Below are positions 32,820 to 43,222 of a stretch of 64,000 bases of DNA, piece after piece. Source of the DNA: Pilimelia terevasa (GTDB lineage: Bacteria; Actinomycetota; Actinomycetes; Mycobacteriales; Micromonosporaceae); the NCBI RefSeq assembly GCF_014647915.1, contig NZ_BMQC01000001.1, positions 248,001-312,000 on the forward strand, read 5' to 3'. The notes under the pieces are model-generated. The model ran no database searches, had not been told where the DNA came from, and was given only the letters and a program-made list of their open reading frames with translations. Numbering within the stretch: the first letter of the stretch is position 1; each line of letters begins with the position of its first letter. The position numbers and the translations under genes are program-made.

Positions 32820-33472
32820 GCGCGGTAGACGTCATCGACGCGACCGGAAAGAAGAACGGCTCCGTCGAGCTGCCCGGCGACATCTTCGACGCCCAGGCGA
32901 GCATCCCGCTGATGCACCAGGTGGTCGTGGCCCAGCTCGCCGCGGCCCGCCAGGGCACGCACAAGGTGAAGACCCGCGCCGAGGTCTCCGGCGGCGGCAA
33001 GAAGCCGTACAAGCAGAAGGGCACCGGCCGCGCCCGCCAGGGATCGATCCGCGCCCCGCAGTTCGCCGGCGGCGGCGTGGTCCACGGCCCGGTGCCGCGC
33101 GACTACAGCCAGCGCACCCCCAAGAAGATGAAGGCCGCCGCCCTGCGCGGTGCCCTCTCCGACCGGGCGCGCGCCGGCCAGGTGCACGTGGTCGAGGCTT
33201 TCGTCAGCGGCGAGACGCCGTCGACGAAGGCGGCGCTGACCACCCTGCGCGCGGTGACCCAGGCCCGGAGGGTCCTGGTCGTCCTCGGCGTCGAGGACGA
33301 GGTCAACTGGATGTCGCTGCGCAACCTCGCCCGCGAGGGCGTGCACCTGATCGAGTCGGGCCAGCTCAACACGTACGACGTGCTGGTGGCCGACGACGTG
33401 GTCTTCACCACGGACGCCCTGGAGGAGTTCCTGGGCGTTCCGGCCGAGAAGAGCGAGGAGGCCGGCAAGTGA
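32816..33472 (+). CDS. rplD: 50S ribosomal protein L4
   Basis: 218 residues from ATG 32816. The exit-tunnel loop is visible: [20 protein letters not shown], site of macrolide-resistance changes elsewhere; the KGTGRAR sequence is standard. C-terminal Rossmann-like half ([13 protein letters not shown]). 4-bp overlaps on both sides indicate coupled translation. In E. coli L4 represses the operon; not evaluated here. Confidence 0.97.
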   Translation: MSAVDVIDATGKKNGSVELPGDIFDAQASIPLMHQVVVAQLAAARQGTHKVKTRAEVSGGGKKPYKQKGTGRARQGSIRAPQFAGGGVVHGPVPRDYSQRTPKKMKAAALRGALSDRARAGQVHVVEAFVSGETPSTKAALTTLRAVTQARRVLVVLGVEDEVNWMSLRNLAREGVHLIESGQLNTYDVLVADDVVFTTDALEEFLGVPAEKSEEAGK

Positions 33473-33771
33473 GCACGATCGCCGACCCGCGGGACATCAT
33501 CCAGACCCCCGTCATCTCGGAGAAGAGCTACGGGCTGCTGGACGGTAACTGGTACACGTTCCTCGTCCACCCGGACGCGAACAAGACCCAGATCAAGATC
33601 GCTATCCAGCAGATCTTCAACGTCCGCGTGCTGACCGTGAACACGGCCAACCGCGAGGGCAAGCGCAAGCGGACCAAGACCGGCTTCGGACAGCGCAAGA
33701 GCACCAAGCGCGCCATCGTGAAGCTGGCCGACGGCGACCGCATCGAGGCCTTCGGCGGCCCGGTCAGCTGA
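33469..33771 (+). CDS. rplW: 50S ribosomal protein L23
   Basis: 100 residues from GTG 33469, overlapping rplD by 4 bp. Contains [15 protein letters not shown] and [14 protein letters not shown]. Sits at the tunnel exit and docks trigger factor and SRP. Confidence 0.96.
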   Translation: MSTIADPRDIIQTPVISEKSYGLLDGNWYTFLVHPDANKTQIKIAIQQIFNVRVLTVNTANREGKRKRTKTGFGQRKSTKRAIVKLADGDRIEAFGGPVS

Positions 33772-33785
33772 GGATGTGACAAAAA

Positions 33786-34625
33786 ATGCCTATCCGTAAG
33801 TACAAGCCGACAACGCCGGGCCGTCGTGGTTCGAGCGTCGCCGACTTCGCTGAGATCACCCGCTCCACCCCCGAGAAGTCGCTCCTGCGTCCGCTCCCGA
33901 AGAAGGGCGGCCGCAACGCGCACGGCAAGATCACCGCGCGGCACCACGGCGGCGGCCACAAGCGGCAGTACCGCCTGATCGACTTCAAGCGGTCGGACAA
34001 GGACGGCGTGCCGGCCAAGGTCGCGCACATCGAGTACGACCCGAACCGGACCGCGCGCATCGCGCTGCTGCACTTCGCCGACGGCGAGAAGCGCTACATC
34101 CTGGCGCCGAAGGACCTGAAGCAGGGCGACCGCGTCGAGCAGGGCGTCGGGGCTGACATCAAGCCCGGCGCGAACCTGCCGCTGCGTAACATCCCCGTCG
34201 GCACCACCGTCCACTGCGTGGAGATGCGCCCGGGCGGCGGGGCCAAGATGGCCCGCTCGGCCGGCACCGGCATCCAGCTCCTGGGCCGCGAGGGCGCGTA
34301 CGCGACGCTGCGGATGCCCTCGGGCGAGATCCGGCGGGTGGACGTGCGCTGCCGCGCCTCGGTCGGCGAGATCGGCAACGCCGACCAGTCGAACATCAAC
34401 TGGGGCAAGGCCGGCCGGATGCGGTGGAAGGGCAAGCGCCCGACCGTCCGCGGTGTCGCCATGAACCCGGTCGACCACCCGCACGGTGGTGGTGAGGGCA
34501 AGACCTCCGGCGGTCGCCACCCGGTGAACCCGCAGGGCAAGCCCGAGGGTCGCACCCGCCGCAAGGGACAGGCGAGCGACAAGCTGATCGTCCGTCGTCG
34601 TTACGCAACCCGGAAGCGGGGTTAG
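33786..34625 (+). CDS. rplB: 50S ribosomal protein L2
   Basis: 279 residues from ATG 33786, beginning [20 protein letters not shown]. The conserved [16 protein letters not shown] near the C-terminus carries the His needed for peptidyl transferase assembly. C-terminal basic tail [15 protein letters not shown]. rpsS follows after 6 bp. Confidence 0.97.
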   Translation: MPIRKYKPTTPGRRGSSVADFAEITRSTPEKSLLRPLPKKGGRNAHGKITARHHGGGHKRQYRLIDFKRSDKDGVPAKVAHIEYDPNRTARIALLHFADGEKRYILAPKDLKQGDRVEQGVGADIKPGANLPLRNIPVGTTVHCVEMRPGGGAKMARSAGTGIQLLGREGAYATLRMPSGEIRRVDVRCRASVGEIGNADQSNINWGKAGRMRWKGKRPTVRGVAMNPVDHPHGGGEGKTSGGRHPVNPQGKPEGRTRRKGQASDKLIVRRRYATRKRG

Positions 34626-34631
34626 TCCGCC

Positions 34632-34913
34632 ATGCCACGCAGTCTGAAGAAGGGCCCCTTCATCGACGACCACCTGCTCAAGAAGGTGGAAGTTCAGAAC
34701 GAGAAGGGCTCCAAGAACGTCATCAAGACCTGGTCGCGGCGTTCGACGATCATCCCCGAGATGCTCGGCCACACGATCGCCGTGCACGACGGACGCAAGC
34801 ACGTCCCCGTCTTCGTGAGCGAGTCGATGGTCGGGCACAAGCTCGGCGAGTTCGCGCTGACCCGCACGTTCAAGGGTCACGAGAAGGACGACCGTAAGAG
34901 CCGGCGTAGGTAA
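34632..34913 (+). CDS. rpsS: 30S ribosomal protein S19
   Basis: 93 residues from ATG 34632: [20 protein letters not shown] start and [20 protein letters not shown] signature. Head protein of the 30S subunit, partner of S13. rplV follows after 30 bp. Confidence 0.97.
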   Translation: MPRSLKKGPFIDDHLLKKVEVQNEKGSKNVIKTWSRRSTIIPEMLGHTIAVHDGRKHVPVFVSESMVGHKLGEFALTRTFKGHEKDDRKSRRR

Positions 34914-34943
34914 GACCGAGTAGAGGATCAAGGGGTTACAGCG

Positions 34944-35366
34944 ATGCCAACCAACGACGCTCCGGTGCTGCCGGGCGCTCGGGCGAGCGCGCGCCACGTG
35001 CGCCTCTCGCCGACCAAGGCGCGCCGGGTGATCAACCTCGTCCGCGGTCTGCCCGCGAAGGAGGCGCTGACGGTGCTCCAGTTCGCGCCGCAGTCCGCCA
35101 GTGAGCCGGTGTACAAGGTCCTGGCCAGCGCGATCGCCAACGCGGAGAACAACGAGCAGCTCGACCCGGACGCCCTGCTGGTGAGCGAGGCGTTCGTGGA
35201 CGAGGGTCCGACGCTGAAGCGGTTCCGGCCGCGGGCACAGGGTCGCGCGTACCGCATCCGCAAGCGCACCTGCCACATCACCATCGGCGTGGTGGCCATC
35301 GCCGCGGCGACGCCGCGGCCGAAGGCCAAGCCGGCGGCCAAGAAGGCCGAGGAGGAGACCGAGTAA
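34944..35366 (+). CDS. rplV: 50S ribosomal protein L22
   Basis: 140 residues from ATG 34944. Core [20 protein letters not shown] and the tunnel hairpin [20 protein letters not shown]. The last 20 residues are a Lys/Ala/Glu tail ([14 protein letters not shown]) beyond the usual end. Stop shares a base with the rpsC start. Confidence 0.97.
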   Translation: MPTNDAPVLPGARASARHVRLSPTKARRVINLVRGLPAKEALTVLQFAPQSASEPVYKVLASAIANAENNEQLDPDALLVSEAFVDEGPTLKRFRPRAQGRAYRIRKRTCHITIGVVAIAAATPRPKAKPAAKKAEEETE

Positions 35367-36253
35367 TGGGTCAGAAGGTTCACCCGCACGGGTTCCGGCT
35401 CGGCATCTCGACCGACTGGAAGTCCCGCTGGTACGCGTCCGACAAGCTCTACAAGGACTACGTCGGCGAAGACGTCAAGATCCGCAAGATGATGTCCAAG
35501 GGCCTGGAGCGGGCCGGCATCTCCAAGGTGGAGATCGAGCGCACCCGGGACCGGGTCCGCGTCGACATCCACACCGCCCGCCCGGGCATCGTCATCGGCC
35601 GCAAGGGCGCCGAGGCCGACCGGATCCGCGGCGAGCTGGAGAAGTTGACCGGCAAGCAGGTCCAGTTGAACATCCTGGAGGTCAAGAACCCGGAGTCGGA
35701 CGCGCAGCTCGTCGCGCAGGCCGTCGCCGAGCAGCTCTCCAGCCGGGTCAGCTTCCGCCGCGCCATGCGCAAGTCCATGCAGTCGGCGATGAAGAACCCG
35801 CTCTGCAAGGGCATCCGGGTGCAGGTCTCGGGCCGCCTCGGCGGCGCCGAGATGAGCCGGACCGAGTTCTACCGCGAGGGCCGGGTCCCGGCGCACACGC
35901 TGCGGGCGAACATCGAGTACGGCTTCTTCGAGGCCCGCACGACCTTCGGCCGCATCGGCGTCAAGGTGTGGATCTACAAGGGCGACGCGGTGCCCGGCCG
36001 GGAGCAGCCGGCCGAGCAGGCGCCGGGCGGCCGGCCGCGCCGCGAGCGGGCCGAGCGCCCGCGCCGCACCCGGTCGGGCGCGTCGGGCACCACCGCCGGC
36101 GGGACCGAGGCCGGTCGCGCCGCGGCGGCGCAGTCCGACGCCCCGGCGCCGACCGCGAACACCGCTCCGGTCGAGGCGGCCCCCGCCCCGGCCGAGGCTG
36201 GCGCGCAGCCCACTGCGGCGCCAGCCGCCACCGACCAGCAGCAGGAGGGCTGA
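35366..36253 (+). CDS. rpsC: 30S ribosomal protein S3 with Ala/Pro-rich C-terminal extension
   Basis: 295 residues from ATG 35366 (TAATG overlap with rplV). KH domain with [20 protein letters not shown] and the C-terminal S3 domain ending near [11 protein letters not shown]. The last 80 or so residues are low-complexity Pro/Arg then Ala ([33 protein letters not shown]), not present in E. coli S3 (233 residues). Such tails are common in actinobacteria and of unknown use. Part of the mRNA entry site. Confidence 0.96.
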   Translation: MGQKVHPHGFRLGISTDWKSRWYASDKLYKDYVGEDVKIRKMMSKGLERAGISKVEIERTRDRVRVDIHTARPGIVIGRKGAEADRIRGELEKLTGKQVQLNILEVKNPESDAQLVAQAVAEQLSSRVSFRRAMRKSMQSAMKNPLCKGIRVQVSGRLGGAEMSRTEFYREGRVPAHTLRANIEYGFFEARTTFGRIGVKVWIYKGDAVPGREQPAEQAPGGRPRRERAERPRRTRSGASGTTAGGTEAGRAAAAQSDAPAPTANTAPVEAAPAPAEAGAQPTAAPAATDQQQEG

Positions 36254-36256
36254 CCG

Positions 36257-36682
36257 ATGCTGATGCCGCGTAAGCCCCCGAAGGGCTTCCGCAAGCCGCA
36301 CCACCCGGACCGCAGCGGCGCGTCCAAGGGCGGCAACCGGGTGGTCTTCGGTGAGTTCGGTATCCAGGCGCTGGAGCCCGCGTACGTGACCAACCGGCAG
36401 ATCGAGTCGGCCCGTATCGCGATGACCCGGCACATCAAGCGTGGCGGTAAGGTGTGGATCAACATCTTCCCCGACCAGGCGCTGACCAAGAAGCCGGCCG
36501 AGACCCGCATGGGTTCCGGCAAGGGCTCGCCGGAGTGGTGGGTCGCCAACGTCAAGCCGGGTCGGGTGCTCTTCGAGATGTCCTTCCCCAACGAGGCGAT
36601 TGCGCGTGAGGCGATGCGCCGCGCGATCCACAAGCTCCCGATGAAGTGCCGCATCGTGACGCGCGAAGTGGGTGACAGCTGA
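36257..36682 (+). CDS. rplP: 50S ribosomal protein L16
   Basis: 141 residues from ATG 36257; a second ATG two codons later is an alternative. Signatures [20 protein letters not shown] and [19 protein letters not shown]. Places tRNA at the A site. 4 bp after rpsC; stop overlaps the rpmC start by 1 bp. Confidence 0.97.
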   Translation: MLMPRKPPKGFRKPHHPDRSGASKGGNRVVFGEFGIQALEPAYVTNRQIESARIAMTRHIKRGGKVWINIFPDQALTKKPAETRMGSGKGSPEWWVANVKPGRVLFEMSFPNEAIAREAMRRAIHKLPMKCRIVTREVGDS

Positions 36683-36915
36683 TGGCAGCGGGCGTAAAGG
36701 CCGCCGAGCTGCGGGAACTCTCCGAGGAGGAGCTGGTCTCGCAGTTGAAGGAGGCCAAGGCGGAGCTGTTCAACCTCCGGGTGCAATCCGCGACCGGTCA
36801 GCTGGACAACAACCGTCGGTTGCAGGTCATCCGTCGGGACATCGCCCGGATCTACACGATCATGCGTGAGCGCGAGCTGGGACTCTCGGTCGCGCCGACT
36901 GAGGTGACTGCGTAA
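36682..36915 (+). CDS. rpmC: 50S ribosomal protein L29
   Basis: 77 residues from ATG 36682. Two-helix protein with [20 protein letters not shown] and [20 protein letters not shown], the L29 signature. Overlaps both neighbours by a base or more. Lies at the tunnel exit next to L23. Confidence 0.96.
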   Translation: MAAGVKAAELRELSEEELVSQLKEAKAELFNLRVQSATGQLDNNRRLQVIRRDIARIYTIMRERELGLSVAPTEVTA

Positions 36916-37187
36916 TGACTGAGGCAACGACCGAGGTGCGGAACCGCCGCAAGGTCCGCGAGGGCCTCGTGATCAGCGACAAGATGGACAAGACCATCAC
37001 CGTCGAGGTCGAGGACCGGGTCAAGCACCCGCTCTACGGCAAGGTTCTGCGCCGGATGAGAAAGCTCAAGGTCCACGACGAGCAGAACGCGTGCGGCATC
37101 GGCGACCGCGTCCTGATCATGGAGACCCGCCCGCTGTCCGCGACGAAGCGGTGGCGGCTGGTCGAGGTCATCGAGAAGGCCAAGTAG
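36915..37187 (+). CDS. rpsQ: 30S ribosomal protein S17
   Basis: 90 residues from ATG 36915 (TAATG overlap). [20 protein letters not shown] and [20 protein letters not shown] mark the OB-fold S17. Last gene of the S10 unit, followed by a hairpin. Confidence 0.97.
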   Translation: MTEATTEVRNRRKVREGLVISDKMDKTITVEVEDRVKHPLYGKVLRRMRKLKVHDEQNACGIGDRVLIMETRPLSATKRWRLVEVIEKAK

Positions 37188-37198
37188 TCGCACGGTGT

Positions 37199-37223
37199 GT
37201 GCCCGGTCGACCCGACCGGGCAC
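37199..37223 (+). terminator. Hairpin between S10 and spc operons
   Basis: Perfect 10-bp stem GTGCCCGGTC/GACCGGGCAC with loop GACCC, 11 nt after the rpsQ stop and 66 nt before rplN. Likely separates two transcription units at least partly. Confidence 0.6.
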
Positions 37224-37289
37224 CGCCACGCTGATGAGTTCTTCCAAGCTCCGGCGGTGCCGGAGGACTGGCAGACATAGGAGAGAGAC

Positions 37290-37658
37290 GTGATTCAGCA
37301 GGAGTCGCGACTGCGGGTCGCCGACAACACCGGTGCACGGGAGATCCTGTGCATCCGGGTGCTCGGCGGTTCCGGTCGGCGCTACGCGGGCATCGGTGAC
37401 GTCATCGTGGCCACCGTCAAGGAGGCCATCCCCGGGGCCGGTGTGAAGAAGGGTGACGTCATCAAGGCGGTCATCGTCCGCACCGCCAAGGAGAAGCGTC
37501 GCCCGGACGGTTCGTACATCCGGTTCGACGAGAATGCAGCCGTGATCATCAAGGACGGCGGCGACCCGCGTGGTACGCGTATCTTCGGCCCGGTCGGCCG
37601 CGAGCTGCGGGACAAGCGGTTCATGAAGATCATCTCGCTGGCGCCGGAGGTGCTGTAA
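37290..37658 (+). CDS. rplN: 50S ribosomal protein L14
   Basis: 122 residues from GTG 37290 (GGAGAGAG upstream). [20 protein letters not shown] start and [20 protein letters not shown] signature. First gene of the spc unit. Contacts 16S helix 14 as an intersubunit bridge. rplX follows after 3 bp. Confidence 0.97.
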   Translation: MIQQESRLRVADNTGAREILCIRVLGGSGRRYAGIGDVIVATVKEAIPGAGVKKGDVIKAVIVRTAKEKRRPDGSYIRFDENAAVIIKDGGDPRGTRIFGPVGRELRDKRFMKIISLAPEVL

Positions 37659-37661
37659 ACC

Positions 37662-37973
37662 GTGAAGATCAAGAAGGGCGACACGGTCATCGTCATCGCC
37701 GGCCGGGACAAGGGACGCCAGGGCAAGGTGCTCGCCGCCTACCCGCGTCTGGACAAGGTCCTGGTCGAGGGCGTGAACCGCGTCAAGAAGCACACCCGGA
37801 TCAGCCAGACGCAGCGCGGCAGCCAGACCGGCGGCATCGTCACCCAGGAGGCCCCGATCCACGTGTCGAACGTGGCCTTCTGCGAGGACGGCAAGGCCAG
37901 CCGGGTCGGCTACCGCGTGGATGACGACGGCCAGAAGGTCCGCGTCTCGCGTCGTACCGGTAAGGACCTGTGA
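37662..37973 (+). CDS. rplX: 50S ribosomal protein L24
   Basis: 103 residues from GTG 37662. KOW motif at the start ([20 protein letters not shown]) and [20 protein letters not shown]. An assembly initiator at the tunnel exit. Stop overlaps the rplE start by 1 bp (TGATG). Confidence 0.97.
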   Translation: MKIKKGDTVIVIAGRDKGRQGKVLAAYPRLDKVLVEGVNRVKKHTRISQTQRGSQTGGIVTQEAPIHVSNVAFCEDGKASRVGYRVDDDGQKVRVSRRTGKDL

Positions 37974-38542
37974 TGACGGCAGCGACCGAAACCAAGACCA
38001 TGCCGCGGCTCAAGGAGCGCTACCGCGCCGAGATCACCGGCAAGATGCGCGAGCAGTTCGACTACGGCAACCCCATGCAGATCCCCGGTCTGGTCAAGAT
38101 CGTGGTCAACATGGGTGTCGGCGACGCCGCCAAGGACTCCAAGCTCATCGAGGGCGCGCTGCGCGACCTGACCACGATCACCGGTCAGAAGCCGCAGCTC
38201 CGCCGGGCGACCAAGTCGATCGCGCAGTTCAAGCTGCGCGAGGGCATGCCGATCGGCGCGAAGGTCACCCTCCGCGGCGACCGGATGTGGGAGTTCCTGG
38301 ACCGGCTGCTGTCGATCGCGCTGCCGCGTATCCGCGACTTCCGCGGCCTGGACGGGCGCAAGCTGGACGGCAACGGCAACTACACGTTCGGCCTGACCGA
38401 GCAGTCGGTGTTCCACGAGATCGATCAGGACAAGATCGACCGGACCCGGGGCATGGACATCACGGTCGTGACGACCGCCAAGACCGACGACGAGGGCCGG
38501 GCGCTGCTGAAGCTCCTGGGCTTCCCGTTCAAGGAGAACTGA
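37973..38542 (+). CDS. rplE: 50S ribosomal protein L5
   Basis: 189 residues from ATG 37973 (a GTG one codon earlier is a less likely start). [40 protein letters not shown] and the C-terminal [20 protein letters not shown] are diagnostic. Binds 5S rRNA. rpsN follows after 5 bp. Confidence 0.97.
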   Translation: MTAATETKTMPRLKERYRAEITGKMREQFDYGNPMQIPGLVKIVVNMGVGDAAKDSKLIEGALRDLTTITGQKPQLRRATKSIAQFKLREGMPIGAKVTLRGDRMWEFLDRLLSIALPRIRDFRGLDGRKLDGNGNYTFGLTEQSVFHEIDQDKIDRTRGMDITVVTTAKTDDEGRALLKLLGFPFKEN

Positions 38543-38547
38543 GCGAG

Positions 38548-38733
38548 ATGGCGAAGAAGGCGCTGATCATCAAGGCCGCCGCGAAGCCGAAGTTCGCCGT
38601 GCGTGCGTACACCCGCTGCCAGCGCTGCGGGCGTCCGAAGGCCGTGTTCCGCAAGTTCGGACTGTGCCGGGTCTGCGTCCGGGAGATGGCCCACCGCGGC
38701 GAGCTCCCCGGCGTGTCGAAGGCTTCCTGGTAG
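38548..38733 (+). CDS. rpsN: 30S ribosomal protein S14, zinc-binding (type Z)
   Basis: 61 residues from ATG 38548. Four zinc ligands CQRC (24-27) and CRVC (40-43) with [20 protein letters not shown] make this the short zinc form. Actinomycetes often keep a second, zinc-free S14 elsewhere for zinc starvation; none is in this window. A gap of 109 bp with a small 7-bp hairpin (38743-38761) follows. Confidence 0.97.
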   Translation: MAKKALIIKAAAKPKFAVRAYTRCQRCGRPKAVFRKFGLCRVCVREMAHRGELPGVSKASW

Positions 38734-38842
38734 TTTCCGCACGCCGGCGCGTCACGCCGGCGCTGCCGGAATTGGCTATTGCTCTTCGCCGAAGGCCCAC
38801 CGCTGACCGGCGGGAACCGCGGCGAGAAAGGCTGACATTCCC

Positions 38843-39250
38843 ATGACGATGACCGACCCGATCGCAGACATGCTGACGCGTCTGCGCAACGCCAACCAGG
38901 CGTACCACGACCGGGTGGTGATGCCCTACTCGAAGATCAAGGCCAATGTGGCCGAGGTCCTCCAGGCCGAGGGGTACATCGCCGCCTGGTCCGTCGAGGA
39001 GCCCGAGGAGGGCGTCGTCGGCAAGAAGCTGGTGGTGGACCTCAAGTTCGGCTCCAGCCGCGAGCGGAGCCTCGCCGGCATCCGGCGCGTCTCGAAGCCC
39101 GGCCTGCGGGTGTACGCCAAGTCGCAGGAGCTCCCGCGCGTGCTGGGCGGCCTGGGCGTGGCGATCATTTCCACGTCCCAGGGGCTGCTCACCGACCGGC
39201 AGGCCCGCAAGCGAGGGGTGGGCGGGGAAGTCCTCGCCTACGTCTGGTGA
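38843..39250 (+). CDS. rpsH: 30S ribosomal protein S8
   Basis: 135 residues from ATG 38843 (ATG at 38849 is an alternative: [20 protein letters not shown]). C-terminal signature [20 protein letters not shown]. Binds 16S helix 21 and in E. coli represses the spc operon. Confidence 0.97.
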   Translation: MTMTDPIADMLTRLRNANQAYHDRVVMPYSKIKANVAEVLQAEGYIAAWSVEEPEEGVVGKKLVVDLKFGSSRERSLAGIRRVSKPGLRVYAKSQELPRVLGGLGVAIISTSQGLLTDRQARKRGVGGEVLAYVW

Positions 39251-39259
39251 GGAAGAGCA

Positions 39260-39802
39260 ATGTCGCGAATCGGACGTAAGCCGATCTCGGTCCCCTCGGG
39301 CGTCGAGGTCACCATCAACGGGTCGACCGTCAAGGTCAAGGGACCCAAGGGCGAACTCTCCCACGAGGTCGTCGAGCCGATCACCGTCGCCCGGGCCGAG
39401 GACGGCACGATCGAGGTCAACCGGCCCAACGACGAGCGTCGGGCCAAGGAGCGCCACGGCCTGAGCCGTACGCTGATCAGCAACATGATCGTCGGCGTCA
39501 CCGAGGGCTACAAGAAGACGCTGGAGATCAACGGAACGGGGTACCGCGTCGTCGCCAAGGGCAAGGACCTGGAGTTCGCTCTGGGCTTCTCGCACCCGGT
39601 CGTCGTGAACCCCCCGGACGGCATCACCTTCGCGGTGGAGAAGCCGACCCTGTTCCACATCTCCGGCATCGACAAGCAGCTGGTCGGCGAGATCGCGGCG
39701 AACATCCGCAAGATCCGCCCGCCGGAGCCCTACAAGGGCAAAGGCGTCAAGTACCAGGGCGAGGTCATCCGCCGCAAGGCCGGAAAGGCAGGTAAGAAGT
39801 GA
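39260..39802 (+). CDS. rplF: 50S ribosomal protein L6
   Basis: 180 residues from ATG 39260: [20 protein letters not shown] start, [12 protein letters not shown], and the C-terminal signature [20 protein letters not shown]. Near the factor-binding site. Overlaps the rplR start by 4 bp. Confidence 0.97.
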   Translation: MSRIGRKPISVPSGVEVTINGSTVKVKGPKGELSHEVVEPITVARAEDGTIEVNRPNDERRAKERHGLSRTLISNMIVGVTEGYKKTLEINGTGYRVVAKGKDLEFALGFSHPVVVNPPDGITFAVEKPTLFHISGIDKQLVGEIAANIRKIRPPEPYKGKGVKYQGEVIRRKAGKAGKK

Positions 39803-40194
39803 GCGCCACGCTCCTCAAGCGCCGCAGTGGCGGCGGGGTCGCGGCCAAGCGCCTGGTCGGCAAGGCCCGGCGGCACTTCCGCGTCCGCAAGCGGGTCAAC
39901 GGCACCGCCGGCCGCCCGCGCCTGGTCGTCACCCGGTCGCTGCGGCAGATCACGGCCCAGGTCGTGGACGACACCGTCGGCCGCACCCTGGTCTCCGCCT
40001 CCTCGCTCGACGCCTCGCTGCGCTCCACCGAGGGCAGCAAGAGCGACCTGGCGAAGAAGGTCGGCGCGCTGGTCGCCGAGCGGGCGAAGGCCGCGGGCAT
40101 CGACCGCGTCGTCTTCGACCGCGGCGGTGACCGGTACGCCGGTCGGATCGCCGCGCTGGCGGACGCCGCCCGCGAAGCCGGGCTCGAGTTCTGA
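39799..40194 (+). CDS. rplR: 50S ribosomal protein L18
   Basis: 131 residues from GTG 39799. [20 protein letters not shown] and [20 protein letters not shown] are the L18 signature. Binds 5S rRNA with L5. Starts within the rplF stop (4-bp overlap). Confidence 0.96.
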   Translation: MSATLLKRRSGGGVAAKRLVGKARRHFRVRKRVNGTAGRPRLVVTRSLRQITAQVVDDTVGRTLVSASSLDASLRSTEGSKSDLAKKVGALVAERAKAAGIDRVVFDRGGDRYAGRIAALADAAREAGLEF

Positions 40195-40262
40195 GCGGGG
40201 CGTGCGGTGAGTCAGACGAGGATCGCAACTAAGTCCGTCACGAGAAGGAAGGAAGGCTGCTG

Positions 40263-40886
40263 ATGCCAGGTCAACAGCGCCGTGGCGGCGGGTCCGGTGG
40301 CAGCGAGGGTGGTCGCCGCGACAACCGCCGTGAGGGCGGTCGCGGGAACGCGTCCGCCGAGAAGACCCCGCACCTTGAGCGGGTCGTCGCGATCAACCGG
40401 GTCGCGAAGGTCGTCAAGGGCGGTCGTCGGTTCAGCTTCACCGCTCTGGTGATCGTCGGCGACGGTGACGGCACCGTCGGCGTCGGGTACGGCAAGGCCA
40501 AGGAGGTGCCCGCGGCGATCGCCAAGGGCGTCGAGGTGGCCAAGAAGCACTTCTTCAAGGTCCCGCGCATCGGCGCGACGATTCCGCACCCGATCCAGGG
40601 TGAGGACGCCGCCGGTGTCGTGCTGCTCAAGCCCGCCTCGGCCGGTACCGGCGTCATCGCCGGTGGCCCGGTGCGCGCGGTGCTGGAGTGCGCCGGCATC
40701 CACGACATCCTGTCGAAGAGCCTCGGCTCCTCGAACCCGATCAACATCGTGCACGCCACGGTCGCCGCGCTGCGGGGCCTGGAGTCGCCCGAGGCGGTCG
40801 CGTCGCGTCGCGGCCTGCCGGTCGAGGATGTCGCCCCCGCCGCCATGCTGCGGCGCCGGGCCGAGGCCGCCGGGGCAGGTGCGTAA
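40263..40886 (+). CDS. rpsE: 30S ribosomal protein S5
   Basis: 207 residues from ATG 40263 (AAGGAAGG upstream). The first 40 residues are a Gly/Arg-rich extension ([20 protein letters not shown]); the core has [20 protein letters not shown] with the spectinomycin-site loop, and [20 protein letters not shown]. Normal for actinobacteria. Overlaps rpmD by 1 bp. Confidence 0.97.
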   Translation: MPGQQRRGGGSGGSEGGRRDNRREGGRGNASAEKTPHLERVVAINRVAKVVKGGRRFSFTALVIVGDGDGTVGVGYGKAKEVPAAIAKGVEVAKKHFFKVPRIGATIPHPIQGEDAAGVVLLKPASAGTGVIAGGPVRAVLECAGIHDILSKSLGSSNPINIVHATVAALRGLESPEAVASRRGLPVEDVAPAAMLRRRAEAAGAGA

Positions 40887-41068
40887 TGGCACGTCTCAAG
40901 GTCACGCAACTGCGCTCCGACATCGGTGCCAAGCACAACCAGCGCGAGAGCCTGCGTTCGCTCGGCCTGAAGCGGATCAACGACGTGGTGGTCAAGGAGG
41001 ACCGGCCCGAGATTCGGGGCATGATCTTCAAGGTCAACCACCTCGTGAAGGTCGAGGAGGTCGAGTAA
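40886..41068 (+). CDS. rpmD: 50S ribosomal protein L30
   Basis: 60 residues from ATG 40886 (TAATG overlap with rpsE): [20 protein letters not shown] and [20 protein letters not shown]. Complete, normal length. Its stop overlaps the rplO start. Confidence 0.96.
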   Translation: MARLKVTQLRSDIGAKHNQRESLRSLGLKRINDVVVKEDRPEIRGMIFKVNHLVKVEEVE

Positions 41069-41511
41069 TGACGATCAAGGTCCACCACCTCCGGCCCGCC
41101 CCGGGAGCCAAGACCGCCAAGACCCGCGTGGGTCGCGGTGAGGGCTCCAAAGGCAAGACGGCCGGGCGCGGTACCAAGGGCACCAAGGCCCGCAAGAACG
41201 TCCCCGCGGCGTTCGAGGGTGGGCAGATGCCCATCCACATGCGGCTGCCGAAGCTCAAGGGCTTCAAGAACCGGTTCAAGGTCACGTTCCAGGTGGTGAA
41301 CCTGGAGCGCCTGGCGGCCCTCTTCCCGGAGGGCGGCGAGGTCGGGCCGCTGGAGCTGGCCGAGCGCGGCGCCGTCCGCGCCGGGCACCCGGTCAAGATC
41401 CTCGGCGACGGGGACCTGGACGGGGTCGCCCTCCAGCTCAGCGCGCACGCCTTCAGCGCCTCCGCCAAGGAGAAGATCAGCGCGGCCGGCGGCTCGGTCA
41501 CCACGCTGTAG
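41068..41511 (+). CDS. rplO: 50S ribosomal protein L15
   Basis: 147 residues from ATG 41068. Gly/Lys-rich N-terminal extension reaching into 23S rRNA ([20 protein letters not shown]) and [20 protein letters not shown]. Late assembly protein. Followed by a terminator hairpin, which sets secY in its own unit. Confidence 0.97.
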   Translation: MTIKVHHLRPAPGAKTAKTRVGRGEGSKGKTAGRGTKGTKARKNVPAAFEGGQMPIHMRLPKLKGFKNRFKVTFQVVNLERLAALFPEGGEVGPLELAERGAVRAGHPVKILGDGDLDGVALQLSAHAFSASAKEKISAAGGSVTTL

Positions 41512-41523
41512 ACAGGCAGGATG

Positions 41524-41549
41524 CCGGCCGCCCGCCCCCGGGCGGCCGG
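41524..41549 (+). terminator. Terminator after rplO
   Basis: 11-bp stem CCGGCCGCCCG (41524-41534) with 41539-41549, loop CCCC, 12 nt after the stop. Confidence 0.65.
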
Positions 41550-41841
41550 ACACGGAGGGTAGCGCTGCGGCGGAGGTGCGCCGGGTCCGCGAGGAGCCGG
41601 GGCAGCTTCGCCGCACGCGCGTCGGGGTCGGGGGAATAAAACCGGTCACCTGACCCTTTACGACGACCGGCGGGCGCATCTCTGTCGAGGTGGTGCACAC
41701 CGGGTACGTGTCGGACTGTTAGAGTCCGTTGCCAGCAACGCTCGATACCCATAGACGGGCACCCACGCGCCGCCGCTCGGCGACGCCGCCCACTCACCCC
41801 GACGCCGCATCACCCGCGGCCGTTCGCGCAGGAGGAAAGAC
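41550..41841 (+). promoter_or_regulatory. secY leader/promoter region, no gene
   Basis: A 290-bp non-coding stretch. TAGAGT near 41720 is a possible -10 but no good -35 precedes it. The end carries GGAGGAAA, the secY ribosome binding site, deciding its TTG start at 41842. Confidence 0.4.
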
Positions 41842-43185
41842 TTGCTCTCCGCCTTTCTCAGTGCGTTTCGCACGCCTGACCTGCGTAAGAAGCTGCTGTT
41901 CACAGTCGGGATGATCGCCGTCTACCGGTTGGGCGCCACCCTGCCCGGCCCCGGTGTCTCCTACGTCAACCTCCAGAACTGCCTGAAGGTCGCCGAGAAC
42001 GACACCAGCGGGGTCTTCACGCTGCTGAACCTGTTCTCCGGCGGCGCGCTGCTGTCCCTGTCGGTCTTCGCGCTCGGCATCATGCCGTACATCACCGCGT
42101 CGATCATCCTGCAGCTCCTCACCGTGGTCGTGCCGCGGTTCGAGCAGCTCCGCAAGGAGGGGCAGTCCGGCCAGGCCAAGATCACGCAGTACACGCGGTA
42201 CCTGACGCTGGGTCTGGCGGTGCTCCAGTCGGCCTCGTTCATCGCGCTGGCCCGCTCCGGCACCATCTTCGGCAATCAGTGCCCGCAGTCGGACGCGCAG
42301 TTCACGATCATCCCCAACATGAGCAGCGAGGGGATGCCCTACTGGCTGACCCTCACGACGCTCGTGATCACGATGACGGCCGGCACCGGCGTCATCATGT
42401 GGCTGGGCGAGCTGATCACCGACCGCGGCGTCGGCAACGGCATGTCGGTCCTGATCTTCACCTCGATCGCCGCCCGCCTTCCCGCTGAAGGTTGGAAGAT
42501 CCGTGAGCAGGGCTGGGGCAAGTTCTCCCTGGTCATCATCATGGTGCTGCTGGTCATCGCCCTCGTGGTCTTCATCGAGCAGGCGCAGCGGCGGATCCCG
42601 GTCCAGTACGCCAAGCGGATGGTCGGCCGGCGGATGTACGGCGGCACCTCGACCTACATCCCGCTGAAGGTCAACCAGGCCGGCGTCGTCCCGGTCATCT
42701 TCGCCTCGTCGCTGCTGTACCTGCCGCAGCTCCTGCTCCAGTTCTTCGACCAGAACAACCTCAACGGCTGGCAGCGGTGGGTGAACGACCACATCGTGTC
42801 GGCGACCGCGTGGGAACACATCGTCATCTACTTCCTGATGATCATCTTCTTCACCTACTTCTACGTGTCGATCACCTTCAACCCGACCGAGGTGGCCGAC
42901 AACATGAAGAAGTACGGCGGCTTCATCCCGGGCATCCGCCCGGGCCGGCCGACCGCGGACTACCTCGACTTTATCCTCAGCCGCATCACGCTGCCGGGGT
43001 CGCTGTACCTGGGCCTGATCTCGGTACTGCCGAACTTCATGTTCATCTGGCTCGACAAGCAGCAGTTCCAGAACTTCCCGTTCGGCGGCACCGCGGTCCT
43101 CATCATGGTGGGCGTGGGCCTGGAGACGGTGAAGCAGATCGAGAGCCAACTGATGCAGCGCAACTACGAAGGGTTCCTGCGCTAG
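41842..43185 (+). CDS. secY: Preprotein translocase subunit SecY
   Basis: 447 residues from TTG 41842 (GGAGGAAA 5 nt upstream). Ten transmembrane helices; plug region, and signatures ALGIMPYITASIILQLLTVV and DRGVGNGMSVLIFTSIAARL. C-terminal cytosolic loops with VQYAKRMVGRRMYGGTSTYI and KKYGGFIPGIRPGRPTADYL. Forms the protein channel with SecE. adk follows after 37 bp. Confidence 0.97.
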   Translation: MLSAFLSAFRTPDLRKKLLFTVGMIAVYRLGATLPGPGVSYVNLQNCLKVAENDTSGVFTLLNLFSGGALLSLSVFALGIMPYITASIILQLLTVVVPRFEQLRKEGQSGQAKITQYTRYLTLGLAVLQSASFIALARSGTIFGNQCPQSDAQFTIIPNMSSEGMPYWLTLTTLVITMTAGTGVIMWLGELITDRGVGNGMSVLIFTSIAARLPAEGWKIREQGWGKFSLVIIMVLLVIALVVFIEQAQRRIPVQYAKRMVGRRMYGGTSTYIPLKVNQAGVVPVIFASSLLYLPQLLLQFFDQNNLNGWQRWVNDHIVSATAWEHIVIYFLMIIFFTYFYVSITFNPTEVADNMKKYGGFIPGIRPGRPTADYLDFILSRITLPGSLYLGLISVLPNFMFIWLDKQQFQNFPFGGTAVLIMVGVGLETVKQIESQLMQRNYEGFLR

Positions 43186-43222
43186 TGGGCCCGGGTAGGG
43201 ACAAGGCCGCCGGGGCGGCGCG

